DNA from: Micromonospora craniellae
GTDB lineage: Bacteria > Actinomycetota > Actinomycetes > Mycobacteriales > Micromonosporaceae
Length of the DNA: 64,000 nucleotides
Direction: 5' to 3'
Assembly (NCBI RefSeq): GCF_014764405.1
Contig: NZ_CP061725.1
Coordinates: 3,162,001 to 3,226,000 of the forward strand
Of the stretch, positions 53,854-62,292 are shown piece by piece. Each line of letters opens with the position of its first letter. The first letter of the stretch is position 1. Both the position numbers and the translations under genes were made by a program. The notes under the pieces are model-generated. The model did not search any database and had not been told where the DNA came from. It saw nothing but the letters and a program-made list of their open reading frames with translations.

Positions 53854-54779
53854 CCGGCGGCCCGCCACCCGCTGGCGTGACCGGCGGCCCGCCACCCATC
53901 GGCGATTTTTCCGCTGCGCCGCCGCGAGGGGAGATCGAGGTGCTGCGGGCCGGGGCGTTGACCACGGTGCAGGACCAGGGACGTGTCGGCTGGGCCCACC
54001 TGGGGGTGCCGCGTTCCGGTGCACTCGACCCGGCGGCGCTGCGGCTGGCCAACCGCCTGGTCGGCAATCCGGAGTCGGCGGCCGGACTGGAGATCACGCT
54101 CACCGGCTGCGACCTGCGGGTGAACCGGGCCACCACGGTCGCGGTGGTGGGCGCCGAGGCCGACGTGTGGATCGGTCCGCGGCCCGGCGACACCGGTCGC
54201 CCGTTGGCCGTACCCGGCGGGACGGTGCTCCGGATTGGCCCCGCCCGACGGGGTCTGCGCTGCTGGCTGGCGGTGGCCGGAGGCATCGCGGTCGACCCGG
54301 TGCTGGGCAGCCGGTCCACGGACACGCTCGCCGGGCTCGGGCCGGCACCGCTGCGCGACGGTGACCTGCTGCCGCTGGGTGTCGCTCCCGGACCGCCCGC
54401 GCCGGTCGATCTCACCGTGCCACCGTCGTTCCCGGCGGAACTGCGCCTCACGGTGCGCCTCGGTCCTCGGCAGGACTGGTTCACCTCGGCGGCGCTGGAC
54501 CGGCTGCTCGGCACGGCGTACCAGGTGAGCCCGTTGAGCAACCGGGTCGGTGCGCGACTGGCCGGCGCGCCGCTGCCCCGCGCGGCGGCCGGGGAACTGC
54601 CCAGCGAGGGCATCGTCCTCGGCGCGGTGCAGGTGCCGGCGGACGGCCAACCGTTGGTCTTCCTCGCCGACCATCCCACCACCGGTGGCTATCCGGTCAT
54701 CGCGGTGGTGGACGACGTGACCCTGCTCGCGCAGGCCCGTCCAGGCACTACGGTGAGATTTTATGGACCTGAACGCTGA
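53850..54779 (+). CDS. pxpC: 5-oxoprolinase subunit PxpC (biotin-dependent carboxyltransferase-like)
   Basis: 309-residue subunit C (KipA family). Motifs: IEVLRAGALTTVQDQGRVGWAHLGVPRSGALD, ANRLVGNPESAAGLEITLTG, AVVGAEADVWI, and towards the end SEGIVLGAVQVPADGQPLVFLADHPTTGGYPVIAVV-type sequence with the family Gly-rich site. GTG start overlapping pxpB (GTGA). The start codon region is duplicated: GTGACCGGCGGCCCGCCACC occurs at 53850 and again at 53877, so either GTG may start translation and the first nine residues are a near copy of the next nine. Confidence 0.93.
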   Translation: MTGGPPPAGVTGGPPPIGDFSAAPPRGEIEVLRAGALTTVQDQGRVGWAHLGVPRSGALDPAALRLANRLVGNPESAAGLEITLTGCDLRVNRATTVAVVGAEADVWIGPRPGDTGRPLAVPGGTVLRIGPARRGLRCWLAVAGGIAVDPVLGSRSTDTLAGLGPAPLRDGDLLPLGVAPGPPAPVDLTVPPSFPAELRLTVRLGPRQDWFTSAALDRLLGTAYQVSPLSNRVGARLAGAPLPRAAAGELPSEGIVLGAVQVPADGQPLVFLADHPTTGGYPVIAVVDDVTLLAQARPGTTVRFYGPER

Positions 54780-55512
54780 CCTCGGTGAGGGATTCGGTAC
54801 CTGGCGCCTCGGCGACGACGAGGCACTGCTGGACCTGATCACCTCCGCCAACGTCGCCTGCGGCTTCCACGCCGGGGACGCGCCCACGATACGCCGGGTC
54901 TGCGCCACGGCGGCGCAGCGCGGTGTCGCGATCGGTGCCCAGGTCGGCTACCGGGACCTCGCCGGCTTCGGCCGGCGGGCGATCGCGTACGAGTTCGCCG
55001 AATTGCGTGACGAGGTGCTCTATCAGCTCGGCGCGCTCAACGCGTTCTGCCGGGCGTACCGCACCGGGGTCCGCTACCTGAAGCCGCACGGGGCGCTCTA
55101 CCACGCGGCGGCGGGCGAGGAGATGCCGGCGGCGGCAATCGTCGCGGCGGTCGACGACTTCGACCGGGACCTGCCGCTGCTCTGCCCGCCCGGCTCGGTG
55201 CTGGCCCAGCTCGCCCAGGGTGCCGGGATGCGCGTGGTGGCCGAGGGGTTTGCCGACCGCAACTACCTGCCCAACGGGAGGCTGGTGCCACGTACCTCGG
55301 CCGACGCGCTGGTCACCGACCTGCAGGAGGTGGCAAACCGGGCGGTTCGGATGGCCACCGAGCGGGCGGTGATCGCGGTGGACGGGAGCACGATCCCGTG
55401 CGTCGTCGAGTCGATCTGCCTGCACGGCGACAGCCCCGGGGCGGTCGCCGCCGCGAAACTCGTCCGCGCTGCCCTCATCGACGCCGGAGTGACGCCGACC
55501 GCGTTCAGCTGA
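54763..55512 (+). CDS. pxpA: 5-oxoprolinase subunit PxpA (LamB/YcsF family)
   Basis: 249-residue subunit A of 5-oxoprolinase. The family start MDLNADLGEGFG is followed by DLITSANVACGFHAGDAPTI, GVAIGAQVGYRDLAGFGRR, YLKPHGALYH, AEGFADRNYLPNGRLVPR and ICLHGDSPGAV. Metal- and substrate-binding Asp and His residues are in place. It overlaps pxpC by 17 bases, so BCA are one operon. Followed by palindromic repeat copy B. Confidence 0.95.
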   Translation: MDLNADLGEGFGTWRLGDDEALLDLITSANVACGFHAGDAPTIRRVCATAAQRGVAIGAQVGYRDLAGFGRRAIAYEFAELRDEVLYQLGALNAFCRAYRTGVRYLKPHGALYHAAAGEEMPAAAIVAAVDDFDRDLPLLCPPGSVLAQLAQGAGMRVVAEGFADRNYLPNGRLVPRTSADALVTDLQEVANRAVRMATERAVIAVDGSTIPCVVESICLHGDSPGAVAAAKLVRAALIDAGVTPTAFS

Positions 55513-55513
55513 G

Positions 55514-55571
55514 TGATGTTAGGAGGGGTCCCCTGCTATACCGCAGGCGTTAACAGGGGGCCCTTCCTTTC
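55514..55571. repeat. Intergenic palindromic repeat, copy B
   Basis: Same element as copy A at 45494-45547. It lies between convergent pxpA and the thioredoxin/NHL gene. Inner palindromes AGGGGTCCCCT and GTTAAC mark it as able to fold. Confidence 0.75.
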
Positions 55572-55580
55572 ACCGAGGTG

Positions 55581-57416
55581 TCAGCCGGCGTCCATGCCGC
55601 GCAGGACCAGCGGGAGGCGGGTGGGGCCGTCGGCGACCACTCGAAGCGGGACGCCCCAGTCCTGGCGGGTCAGGTGGCAGGCCGCGTGCTCCACGTCCGC
55701 GTCGCAGGTCGCCGCCTGGGCGGTCACCTGGAGCACGCCGTCGGTCACCGAGCCGTCGACCACCAGGCGGCGGGACAGCTCGGTGCCGGTGCCCGCCCCC
55801 TCCACCAGCAGCTCCGGCGGTGACGCGGAGACGACCAGCCGGGTCGACGGGCCGTACGTCTCGTCCAGCTTCTGCCCCGGCGCCGGAGTGAAGACGACGT
55901 CCAGCACGACCTCCCCGGCGGCCAGGTCGGTCGGCTTGCGCTCAGCGCGGTGCCGGGGGCCGTCAACGGTGTCCGCGCCGGCCGCCGAGAGCGCACCCGG
56001 GGCCAACAGGGTGATCCGGTGCGCGGACGACTCCACCACCAGCACCGCGCCGTCGGGCGTGAGCACCAGGTCGCTCGGTTCGCCGAGTCCGGTGGCCACC
56101 GTGGAGACCCAGTCGGCCGCCGGGTCGTAGCGGCGCACCGCGCCGTTGTAGGTGTCGGCGATCAGCACCGACCCGTCGGGCAGCGCGCAGACGCCGAGCG
56201 GATGCTGGAACAGCGCCTGCGCCGCCGGCCCGTCCACGTGACCGAAGTCGAACAACCCCTGACCCACGGCGGTACCCAGGACGCCGTTCTCGACGTACCG
56301 GACGGCGCTGGTCTCGCTGTCGGCGATCCAAAGGCGGGTGCCGTCGGCGGAGACCGAGAGGCCGGACGGCTGCGCCAGCCACGCCTCGTCCAGCGGCCCG
56401 TCCCGCAGCGCCTCCACGGTGGTGCCGGCGTACATGCCGACGGTGCGCTTGATCGGGTCGAACCACCAGAGCTGGTGGATGCCGGCCATGGCGATCACGA
56501 TCCGGTCGTCGTACCAGGCAAGATCCCAGGGGGAGGAGAGGTCGATGGAGAGCGCGTCGTGCGCGTGGTCGTCGACCGTGGAGCGCCACTGCCGGCCGGT
56601 GCCGGCCACGGTGACCACCTCACCGCTGGCCAGCCGTACGCCGCGCAGCAGGTGGTTGACGGTGTCGGCGACCACCAGGTCGTAACCGGCGACCTCGGCG
56701 ACGTGCTCTGGCAGCAGGCACAGGCCCTGCGGCTCGGAGAAGGTGGCGGCCCCGGCCGGCCCGTCGCCCCGGCCCCGACTGCCGGTGCCGATGGCGCGGA
56801 CCACCGTCTCGCCGTCGTCGGCCAGCTCGACCACCCGGTGCCGGGCCGAGTCCGACACCAGCAGGCCGCCGTCGGGCAGGGCCACCGCCTTGCCCGGGAA
56901 GCGCAGGGTCGTCCGTGGCTCGGCCGGCGGCACGTACGGGCCGTCGCCCCGGCGCAGCGTGCCCTTCGCCTCGTGGGTGGCGATCAGGTCGTCGATCAGT
57001 CGGGCCAGCCCCTCGGCGTGGCCCTCGCCGGCCATGGTGGCCACCACGTACCCCTCCGGGTCGACGACCGCGAGGGTCGGCCAGGCGCGGGCCGCGTACT
57101 GCTGCCACATGTCCAGCTCGGGGTCGTCGAGCACCGGGTGATGCACGCCGTACCGCTCGACGGCGGCGGCCAGGGCGTCCGGGTCCTTCTCGTGCTCGAA
57201 CTTGGGTGAGTGCACGCCGATCACGACGAGGACGTCGGCGTACTTCTCTTCGAGCGGGCGCAGCTCGTCCAGCACGTGCAGGCAGTTGATGCAGCAGAAG
57301 GTCCAGAAGTCCAGGATCGTGCAACGACCCCGCAGATCCGCCAGACGCAGGTGCTTGCCGCCCGTGTTCAACCAGGCCCGCCCTCGAAGCTCGGGTGCCC
57401 GTACGCGTGCACTCAT
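55581..57416 (-). CDS. Thioredoxin-fold protein with NHL beta-propeller
   Basis: 611-residue two-domain protein. Residues about 1-155 form a thioredoxin/TlpA-type domain: LRGRCTILDFWTFCCINCLHVLDELRPL with a CxxC pair (Cys-Ile-Asn-Cys), VVIGVHSPKFEHE and YAARAWPTLAVVDPEGYVV. Residues about 180-500 hold NHL repeats (FPGKAVALPDGGLLVSDSARHRVVEL, FSEPQGLCLLPE, LIADTYNGAVRRYDP, GLGEPSDLVLTPDGAVLVVE). A C-terminal beta domain ends GMDAG. Human NHLRC2 has the same order. It is cytoplasmic; there is no signal peptide. Probably a redox protein of unknown target. ATG at 57416; another in-frame ATG nine bases upstream is possible. Confidence 0.9.
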   Translation of the reverse strand: MSARVRAPELRGRAWLNTGGKHLRLADLRGRCTILDFWTFCCINCLHVLDELRPLEEKYADVLVVIGVHSPKFEHEKDPDALAAAVERYGVHHPVLDDPELDMWQQYAARAWPTLAVVDPEGYVVATMAGEGHAEGLARLIDDLIATHEAKGTLRRGDGPYVPPAEPRTTLRFPGKAVALPDGGLLVSDSARHRVVELADDGETVVRAIGTGSRGRGDGPAGAATFSEPQGLCLLPEHVAEVAGYDLVVADTVNHLLRGVRLASGEVVTVAGTGRQWRSTVDDHAHDALSIDLSSPWDLAWYDDRIVIAMAGIHQLWWFDPIKRTVGMYAGTTVEALRDGPLDEAWLAQPSGLSVSADGTRLWIADSETSAVRYVENGVLGTAVGQGLFDFGHVDGPAAQALFQHPLGVCALPDGSVLIADTYNGAVRRYDPAADWVSTVATGLGEPSDLVLTPDGAVLVVESSAHRITLLAPGALSAAGADTVDGPRHRAERKPTDLAAGEVVLDVVFTPAPGQKLDETYGPSTRLVVSASPPELLVEGAGTGTELSRRLVVDGSVTDGVLQVTAQAATCDADVEHAACHLTRQDWGVPLRVVADGPTRLPLVLRGMDAG

Positions 57417-57484
57417 GGACCCCATCGTGCCCTACCGGCGGGCACCGACCGGCCGGACCTCGCCCGTCTGCTGCGGATCCGAAC

Positions 57485-57523
57485 ACCGAGGGCGGGGCAC
57501 GGTCAGTGTGCCCCGCCCTCGGT
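57485..57523. terminator. Strong hairpin between thioredoxin/NHL gene promoter and LppU-like gene
   Basis: Perfect 16-bp stem ACCGAGGGCGGGGCAC / GTGCCCCGCCCTCGGT with a 7-base loop, just after the stop of the minus-strand gene ending at 57533. It ends that transcript before the next minus-strand gene. Confidence 0.85.
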
Positions 57524-57532
57524 GTGACGCGA

Positions 57533-60127
57533 TCAGCTCTCGGTTGCCGGCTTCAGGCAGAGGAACGGGTTCGTCGAGACGCCACGGAGCTCCACCAGCG
57601 GCATGGCCGGGTCGGGGCAGCTGTCCTTCGACTCGACCTTGGACACCACGGTGAACGCGTCCGTCTCGCCACAGTTGGCGGACACCGCGCTGTTACCGGA
57701 CCGCTTGACACAGGAACCGACCGCCGGGTCGAAGTTGCCCGCCTCGTTCGATCCGCCGATCTTGCCGAGAAGCAGTAGCAGGCCGAGCGGGATGGCGAGG
57801 ATGAGCACGGCGGCGACCAGCACCGCGGCGAGGACCCGACCGTTGCGGACCTTCGGCGCCGGGGTCTCCGGAGCCGGCTCGGCGACCGGCTTGAAGGAGT
57901 CGAAGCGACCCTGTTCCGAGTCGGTCGACCCGGAGTCGGTGCCGGTGTTCGCGCCCCACTGCGGCGGGGCCTGCCCCGGCGGCGGGAACGCCGCGGTGTG
58001 GTCGGTGCCAGGCTCCGGACGTTTGGTGCCGTAGGTGCCCCCCGGACGCTCGGACGGACCGCCGAAGCGGTCACCGCCCGGACCGCCGAAGGGGTCGCCA
58101 CCGGGCGGACCGCCAAAGCGGTCACCGGGTGCGCCGCCGAAGGAGGGGGCAGCGCCCGGGCCGCCGAACGGGTCGCCACCGGGGTGGTCGCCGAAGCGGT
58201 CGCCGCCGGGCGGGCCGCCGAACGGGTCGGCGGGGCGTTCCGGCTCCGGGTGCGGCTTGGTGCCGTTGACCGGGCGGTTGGTCGGCGGCGAGTCGGCGAA
58301 AAAGGGCATCCCTGCTGGGAAGGCCGGTGGCGCCACCGGTGGGCCGGGAGCAGCGGACCCGGAGAAGGCGTTCGGCCCGCCGGCCGGTGGCTCGCGGTCG
58401 GCGAAGTGTGGCTCCGGGCTCTGGTCGAACCGGGGTACCGGTGGCTCGTCCCGCTCCGGGGTCGACTCGCCGGGCTGGTCGGTGTGGGCAGGGCGGCCGT
58501 ACACCCGCGACTGCGGGGAGGATGACCCGCCAGGGTGTGCCGAGTGGTCGGCGGGTGGCGTCACCCGGCTGGCCAGCGGCACTGACGCGCTCGCGGAGAC
58601 CCCGCCGGGGGCGGCCGCCGGCGGGATCGCCCGGCCGGCCTCGGGGGAGGTGCGGGGCGCGGGGATGACCGGCGCGGCAGCCGACTGCGGGTCGTCGTGC
58701 CGTGGCTCGGGTTGGCCCCAGGCCACGCCGCCGTCCGGCTGGTCGCCGGGGCGGTTGCTGGGCCCGGCCTGGTCGATGCCGTACGCCGCCGGCTGGCCGT
58801 AGTCGGTGGGCTGGCCGTAGTCGGCGGGCGGCGCGGCGGCCAGGCTGGCCCCGGGCACCCGCTGCTCCTGCGGCGGCAACGGCACCTTGTTGTTCGGGGA
58901 GATGCCCGGGGCCGGCGCCGGCTGGTAGATCGGGGTGTCCCCGGCCCGGCCCGGGGCTGCGACGTCGGCCCGGCCGGAGCCGGCCTCTGCCGATCCTCCG
59001 CTGCTGCCCCACGCCTCGCCGGGCGCCCACGGCTCCACATCGGTCAGCGCGGGTCGGTCGGCGGTGGTACGCGAGGGCAGCGGCTCTCCGCCGGGTGCCC
59101 AGGTCGGTGGCGGGCCGGCGTCGGCGGGGCGGGCCGATCCGCTGGCGGATTCGGCTGGGGCCCACGCCGGGGCGGACTGCTCCGCCGACGCCGGCGACCA
59201 CTGCGGTCGCTCCTCGGCCGCCGCGCGGGCGCTTGCCCAGTCGGCCGGCGCGTCCGGCTGGGGGGTGGCCCAGTCGGGCTGTGCCGGGCGGTCGCCGCCC
59301 TGGTGCCAGCTCTCGGCTGGCTGGTCGCCGGGCCAACCGGAGGCGGGCTCCCGCTGTTGGCCGGTGGCCCAACCGGGCTGTTCCTGCTGCTCGGACTGCC
59401 ACGCGCCGGGTCGGCCCGGCTCGTCGACACCGGGCTGGTGCGGTGCCGGGGGGTGGGGTTGGGGAACCTGTGCGGTGGCCCGGGCCGGGGGTTCTGCGCG
59501 TCCCGCTGCCGGCGGGTCGGCCGGCGCCCAGTCGGGCTGTGCCGGCTCGGCCGAGGGCGCGGCACCCCATCCGGGGGTGTGATCGCCGCCTCGTGGTGCG
59601 GCGGCCCACTCCGGCTGCTGGCCGGCACTCCAGCCGGTGGGCTGCCCCGTGGGCGGCTGCGCGGCGGCCCAGTCGGGCTGACCGGACGTGGGCTGGTGGG
59701 GCGTCCACTCCGGCTGCTGGGGAGCGTCCGATGTGGTGGGGCCGCCCCAGGTCGGGTTCTGCTGTCCGCCGGTGGCCCAGGCGGGCTGGTCCGGAGTGGA
59801 CTGCGCGGCGGGCGTGGCCCAGGTCGGTGGGGCCTGGTCGGCCTGGCCGGGCCACTGCTGCTGAGCCTGCTCCCAGTTGCCGGGGGGCGGGGAGTCCGCC
59901 TGTCGGGTCGCCTGCGCGCTGCCCCACTGGGCACCCTGCTGGTTCGCCCAGGAGGGTGCGGGTGCGTCGGGTCGCAGGGGCGGTGGGGGAGCCCAGCCGA
60001 GGTCGGGGGCGGTTGCGCCGTACCCGCCGTCCGGCTGAGCCGATCGGTCGCCGTACGGCACCGGTCCGCCGCCCGGCGGCACCTCGTCCGGCTCCTGGCC
60101 GGGGCGGTGCGGGCCCTCGGACGTCAT
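57533..60127 (-). CDS. Very long Trp/Pro/Gln-rich membrane protein with LppU-like C-terminal domain
   Basis: 864-residue protein. Residues 1 to about 755 are low complexity in three zones: a Q-P-x-W-A/G repeat zone (about 30-290) with some 25 regularly spaced Trp; a mixed Pro/Ala/Ser zone; and a GGDRFGGPPG-like zone (about 625-720) with Phe-Gly-Gly repeats. A membrane helix follows (about 764-785, VLAAVLVAAVLILAIPLGLLLLL). The about 75-residue outer domain has AVGSCVKRSGNSAVSANCGETDAFTVVSKV and ends LRGVSTNPFLCLKP with four Cys, resembling the LppU/SCO3897 group. The N-terminal part is presumably cytoplasmic. Function unknown; ATG with GGAGGAGG. Confidence 0.8.
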   Translation of the reverse strand: MTSEGPHRPGQEPDEVPPGGGPVPYGDRSAQPDGGYGATAPDLGWAPPPPLRPDAPAPSWANQQGAQWGSAQATRQADSPPPGNWEQAQQQWPGQADQAPPTWATPAAQSTPDQPAWATGGQQNPTWGGPTTSDAPQQPEWTPHQPTSGQPDWAAAQPPTGQPTGWSAGQQPEWAAAPRGGDHTPGWGAAPSAEPAQPDWAPADPPAAGRAEPPARATAQVPQPHPPAPHQPGVDEPGRPGAWQSEQQEQPGWATGQQREPASGWPGDQPAESWHQGGDRPAQPDWATPQPDAPADWASARAAAEERPQWSPASAEQSAPAWAPAESASGSARPADAGPPPTWAPGGEPLPSRTTADRPALTDVEPWAPGEAWGSSGGSAEAGSGRADVAAPGRAGDTPIYQPAPAPGISPNNKVPLPPQEQRVPGASLAAAPPADYGQPTDYGQPAAYGIDQAGPSNRPGDQPDGGVAWGQPEPRHDDPQSAAAPVIPAPRTSPEAGRAIPPAAAPGGVSASASVPLASRVTPPADHSAHPGGSSSPQSRVYGRPAHTDQPGESTPERDEPPVPRFDQSPEPHFADREPPAGGPNAFSGSAAPGPPVAPPAFPAGMPFFADSPPTNRPVNGTKPHPEPERPADPFGGPPGGDRFGDHPGGDPFGGPGAAPSFGGAPGDRFGGPPGGDPFGGPGGDRFGGPSERPGGTYGTKRPEPGTDHTAAFPPPGQAPPQWGANTGTDSGSTDSEQGRFDSFKPVAEPAPETPAPKVRNGRVLAAVLVAAVLILAIPLGLLLLLGKIGGSNEAGNFDPAVGSCVKRSGNSAVSANCGETDAFTVVSKVESKDSCPDPAMPLVELRGVSTNPFLCLKPATES

Positions 60128-60468
60128 GTGTGCGCCTCCTCCATCACATGTCGGCCGCCGTCGCCGATGGTTTCGGCAGGCAGCCGGCGGGTGCCGGCGT
60201 ACCGGCCGTGCCGGCTCCCCGCACCGTATCCCGGTGGCCGCCGAAGGGCTCTCGGGGAGCGTCCGTCGTCACCGTCCGTCGCCGATCGGTGTCGAGGTGC
60301 TTCTATCGCCTCGACCTCTCTCGGCCGTGGACGACGACCGTGCCCCACCGTACCGGGCGCTGCGGCGGGGCGGTATCCCGGTGTCAATGGCCGGTCGAAC
60401 GCCGACGACCCGCCCGGGTCACCCCGGCGGGTCGTCGATCTGGAGGAGGTGATTAACGTCGTGTGGCG
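60128..60468. other. Intergenic region upstream of the long membrane protein
   Basis: About 340 bases between the ATG of the long membrane protein and the 45-residue gene. It must hold the promoter of the former. I see no further gene, RNA or striking repeat. Confidence 0.5.
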
Positions 60469-60606
60469 TCAGTGCATGTGACGCTGGGCGATGACAAGGA
60501 TCTCGTCGCGGACCGCAGGCGAGTTCGCGGAGCGTAGGGCCCGCTCGATGGCGCGGGCGCGGCGGCTGGCGTCGCGGCGGCTACGGATTCGCTCGATCAT
60601 GCTCAT
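60469..60606 (-). CDS. Small basic protein, 45 residues
   Basis: Minus-strand gene starting ATG at 60606 with AGGAGGAG eight bases upstream: MSMIERIRSRRDASRRARAI, ERALRSANSPAVRDEILVIA, QRHMH. The first half is Arg-rich and amphipathic; the whole would be helical. The strong ribosome site and codon use support it despite its size. Short proteins of this sort are widely conserved in actinobacteria but unassigned. Confidence 0.7.
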   Translation of the reverse strand: MSMIERIRSRRDASRRARAIERALRSANSPAVRDEILVIAQRHMH

Positions 60607-60764
60607 GGGGGTTCTCCTCCTGCTATTCGGTTGTCGGCCCCTCGATGTCCCTATTGAACCTCATGCTCGGCGGAACATCCAGCGATTCTTAGGTGAGCTG
60701 TGCCACCAGCCTACGAATCTAAGGTCGCCTGCCGTAGTGATGAATTTTTCTTCAACAAACGGCA

Positions 60765-60806
60765 ACGGCCGGTGTGCCGGGCGTTGACCCGTGGCACACC
60801 GGCCGT
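60765..60806 (-). terminator. Terminator of the branched-chain dehydrogenase operon
   Basis: 14-bp perfect stem ACGGCCGGTGTGCC / GGCACACCGGCCGT with a 14-base loop, followed on the minus strand by a T/A-rich stretch (GTTTGTTGAAGAAAAATTC). It lies 12 bases after the E2 stop. Confidence 0.85.
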
Positions 60807-60817
60807 CGCGGAGCGGA

Positions 60818-62287
60818 TCAGGTCCAGGCGAGCAGCGCCGCCTCGGGGTCGGCGAGGAAGTCGCCGATGTCGCGCAGGAACTTCGAGCCCAGCTCACCGT
60901 CGATGATGCGGTGGTCGAAGGAGAGGCCGAGCGTGGTGACCAGGCGCGGCTTGACCTTGCCCTTGTGCACCCAGGGCATTTCCCGGACCGCGCCGAAGGC
61001 CAGGATCGCCGACTCTCCCGGCGGCAGGATCGGCGTACCGGTGTCCACCCCGAACACCCCGACGTTGGTGATGGTCAGGGTGCCGCCGGACATGTCGGCC
61101 GGTGAGGTCTTGCCGGCCTTCGCGGTCTGCACCAGGTCGGTCAACGCGTCGGCCAGCTCGCGCAGGGTGAGTCGACCGGCGTCCTTGACGTTCGGCACGA
61201 TCAGGCCCCGCTCGGTGGCTGCCGCGATACCGAGGTTGACGTACTCCTTGACGACGATCTCGTCACCGGCCCAGGTCGAGTTGACCATCGGGTGACGTTT
61301 GACCGCCAGCAGCACCGCCTTGGCGACCAGCAGTAGCGGTGAGACGCGTACGTCCCGCCACTCCCGCCGGCCGCGCAGCCGGTCCAGCGCCTTCATCGCC
61401 CGGGTCACGTCCACGGTCAGGAACTCGGTGACGTGCGGGGCCGTGAAGGCGGAACGGGACATGTTCTCGGCGGTGAGCTTGCGTACCCCCTTGACCGGGA
61501 TGCGCTGCTCGCGGTCGGCGCCGAAGCTCGCCGCCGCCGCGAGCGCCGCGGTGACCGTCAGCGGCTCCGCCACGGCCGGTGCCGCCGCCCGCTGCACGTC
61601 CTCGCGGGTGATCGAACCCGACGGGCCGGACCCGGTCAGCGTGTTCAGGTCCACGCCGAGATCCTTGGCGAGCTTGCGCACCGGCGGCTTGGCCAGCACC
61701 GCGCCGGCGAGCCGCCCGTTGCCGTTCACCGCCGGAGCGGGCGACACCGGCGCGACCGGAGCCGATGCGGGTGTGGCCGGAGTCGATGCGGGCGCGACCG
61801 GTGCCGCAGTGGCCTGGGCCGGGACGGCGCCCTTGCGGGGGCGGCGCTTGGCCGCAGTGGTCCGTGGGCCGTAACCGACCAGGACTGCGGTGCGGCCACC
61901 CGGCGCCGGACCGCCGATCAGGCCCGGCTCCACCGCGCCCTCGGCTGGCGCAACCTCGACGGCCGCCAGCGAGGCCGCCGAAGGGGTGGGCAGGTCACCG
62001 GCGGGCGTGCCGGTCGTCGAGGACTCGATCGGCCCGGCCCCCGGATCGGTGTCGATCGCGATGATCGGCGTACCGACCTCGACCGTGGTGCCCTCCGGGT
62101 GGAAGATCGCGTGGACCTGACCGGCCCACTTCGCCGGGATCTCCACCGCCGCCTTGGCGGTCTCCACCTCGACGATCGGCTGGTTCAGCTCGATCGTGTC
62201 GCCCACCTTGACGAGCCAGCCGAGGATCTCGCCCTCGGTCAGGCCCTCGCCCAGGTCGGGCAGGTTGAACTCCTTGATCCGGGACAT
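60818..62287 (-). CDS. bkdC: Dihydrolipoamide acyltransferase (E2) of 2-oxoacid dehydrogenase
   Basis: 489-residue E2 core protein. The lipoyl domain (residues 1-80) has VEVETAKAAVEIP with the lipoyl Lys. An Ala/Pro linker follows, then a peripheral-subunit-binding domain (about 235-270, VRKLAKDLGVDLNTLTGSG), then the catalytic acyltransferase domain with SFDHRIIDGE near the end (His and Asp). Most similar in layout to the branched-chain E2 (BkdC). ATG at 62287; a GTG nine bases upstream overlaps the E1-beta stop. Last gene of the E1a-E1b-E2 operon. Confidence 0.93.
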   Translation of the reverse strand: MSRIKEFNLPDLGEGLTEGEILGWLVKVGDTIELNQPIVEVETAKAAVEIPAKWAGQVHAIFHPEGTTVEVGTPIIAIDTDPGAGPIESSTTGTPAGDLPTPSAASLAAVEVAPAEGAVEPGLIGGPAPGGRTAVLVGYGPRTTAAKRRPRKGAVPAQATAAPVAPASTPATPASAPVAPVSPAPAVNGNGRLAGAVLAKPPVRKLAKDLGVDLNTLTGSGPSGSITREDVQRAAAPAVAEPLTVTAALAAAASFGADREQRIPVKGVRKLTAENMSRSAFTAPHVTEFLTVDVTRAMKALDRLRGRREWRDVRVSPLLLVAKAVLLAVKRHPMVNSTWAGDEIVVKEYVNLGIAAATERGLIVPNVKDAGRLTLRELADALTDLVQTAKAGKTSPADMSGGTLTITNVGVFGVDTGTPILPPGESAILAFGAVREMPWVHKGKVKPRLVTTLGLSFDHRIIDGELGSKFLRDIGDFLADPEAALLAWT

Positions 62288-62292
62288 GCCGC

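Noticed and set aside
58697..60481. Two long plus-strand frames opposite the Trp/Pro/Gln-rich protein
   Set aside because: Antisense shadows of low-complexity coding sequence; the minus-strand gene has the ribosome site, membrane helix and conserved C-terminal domain.
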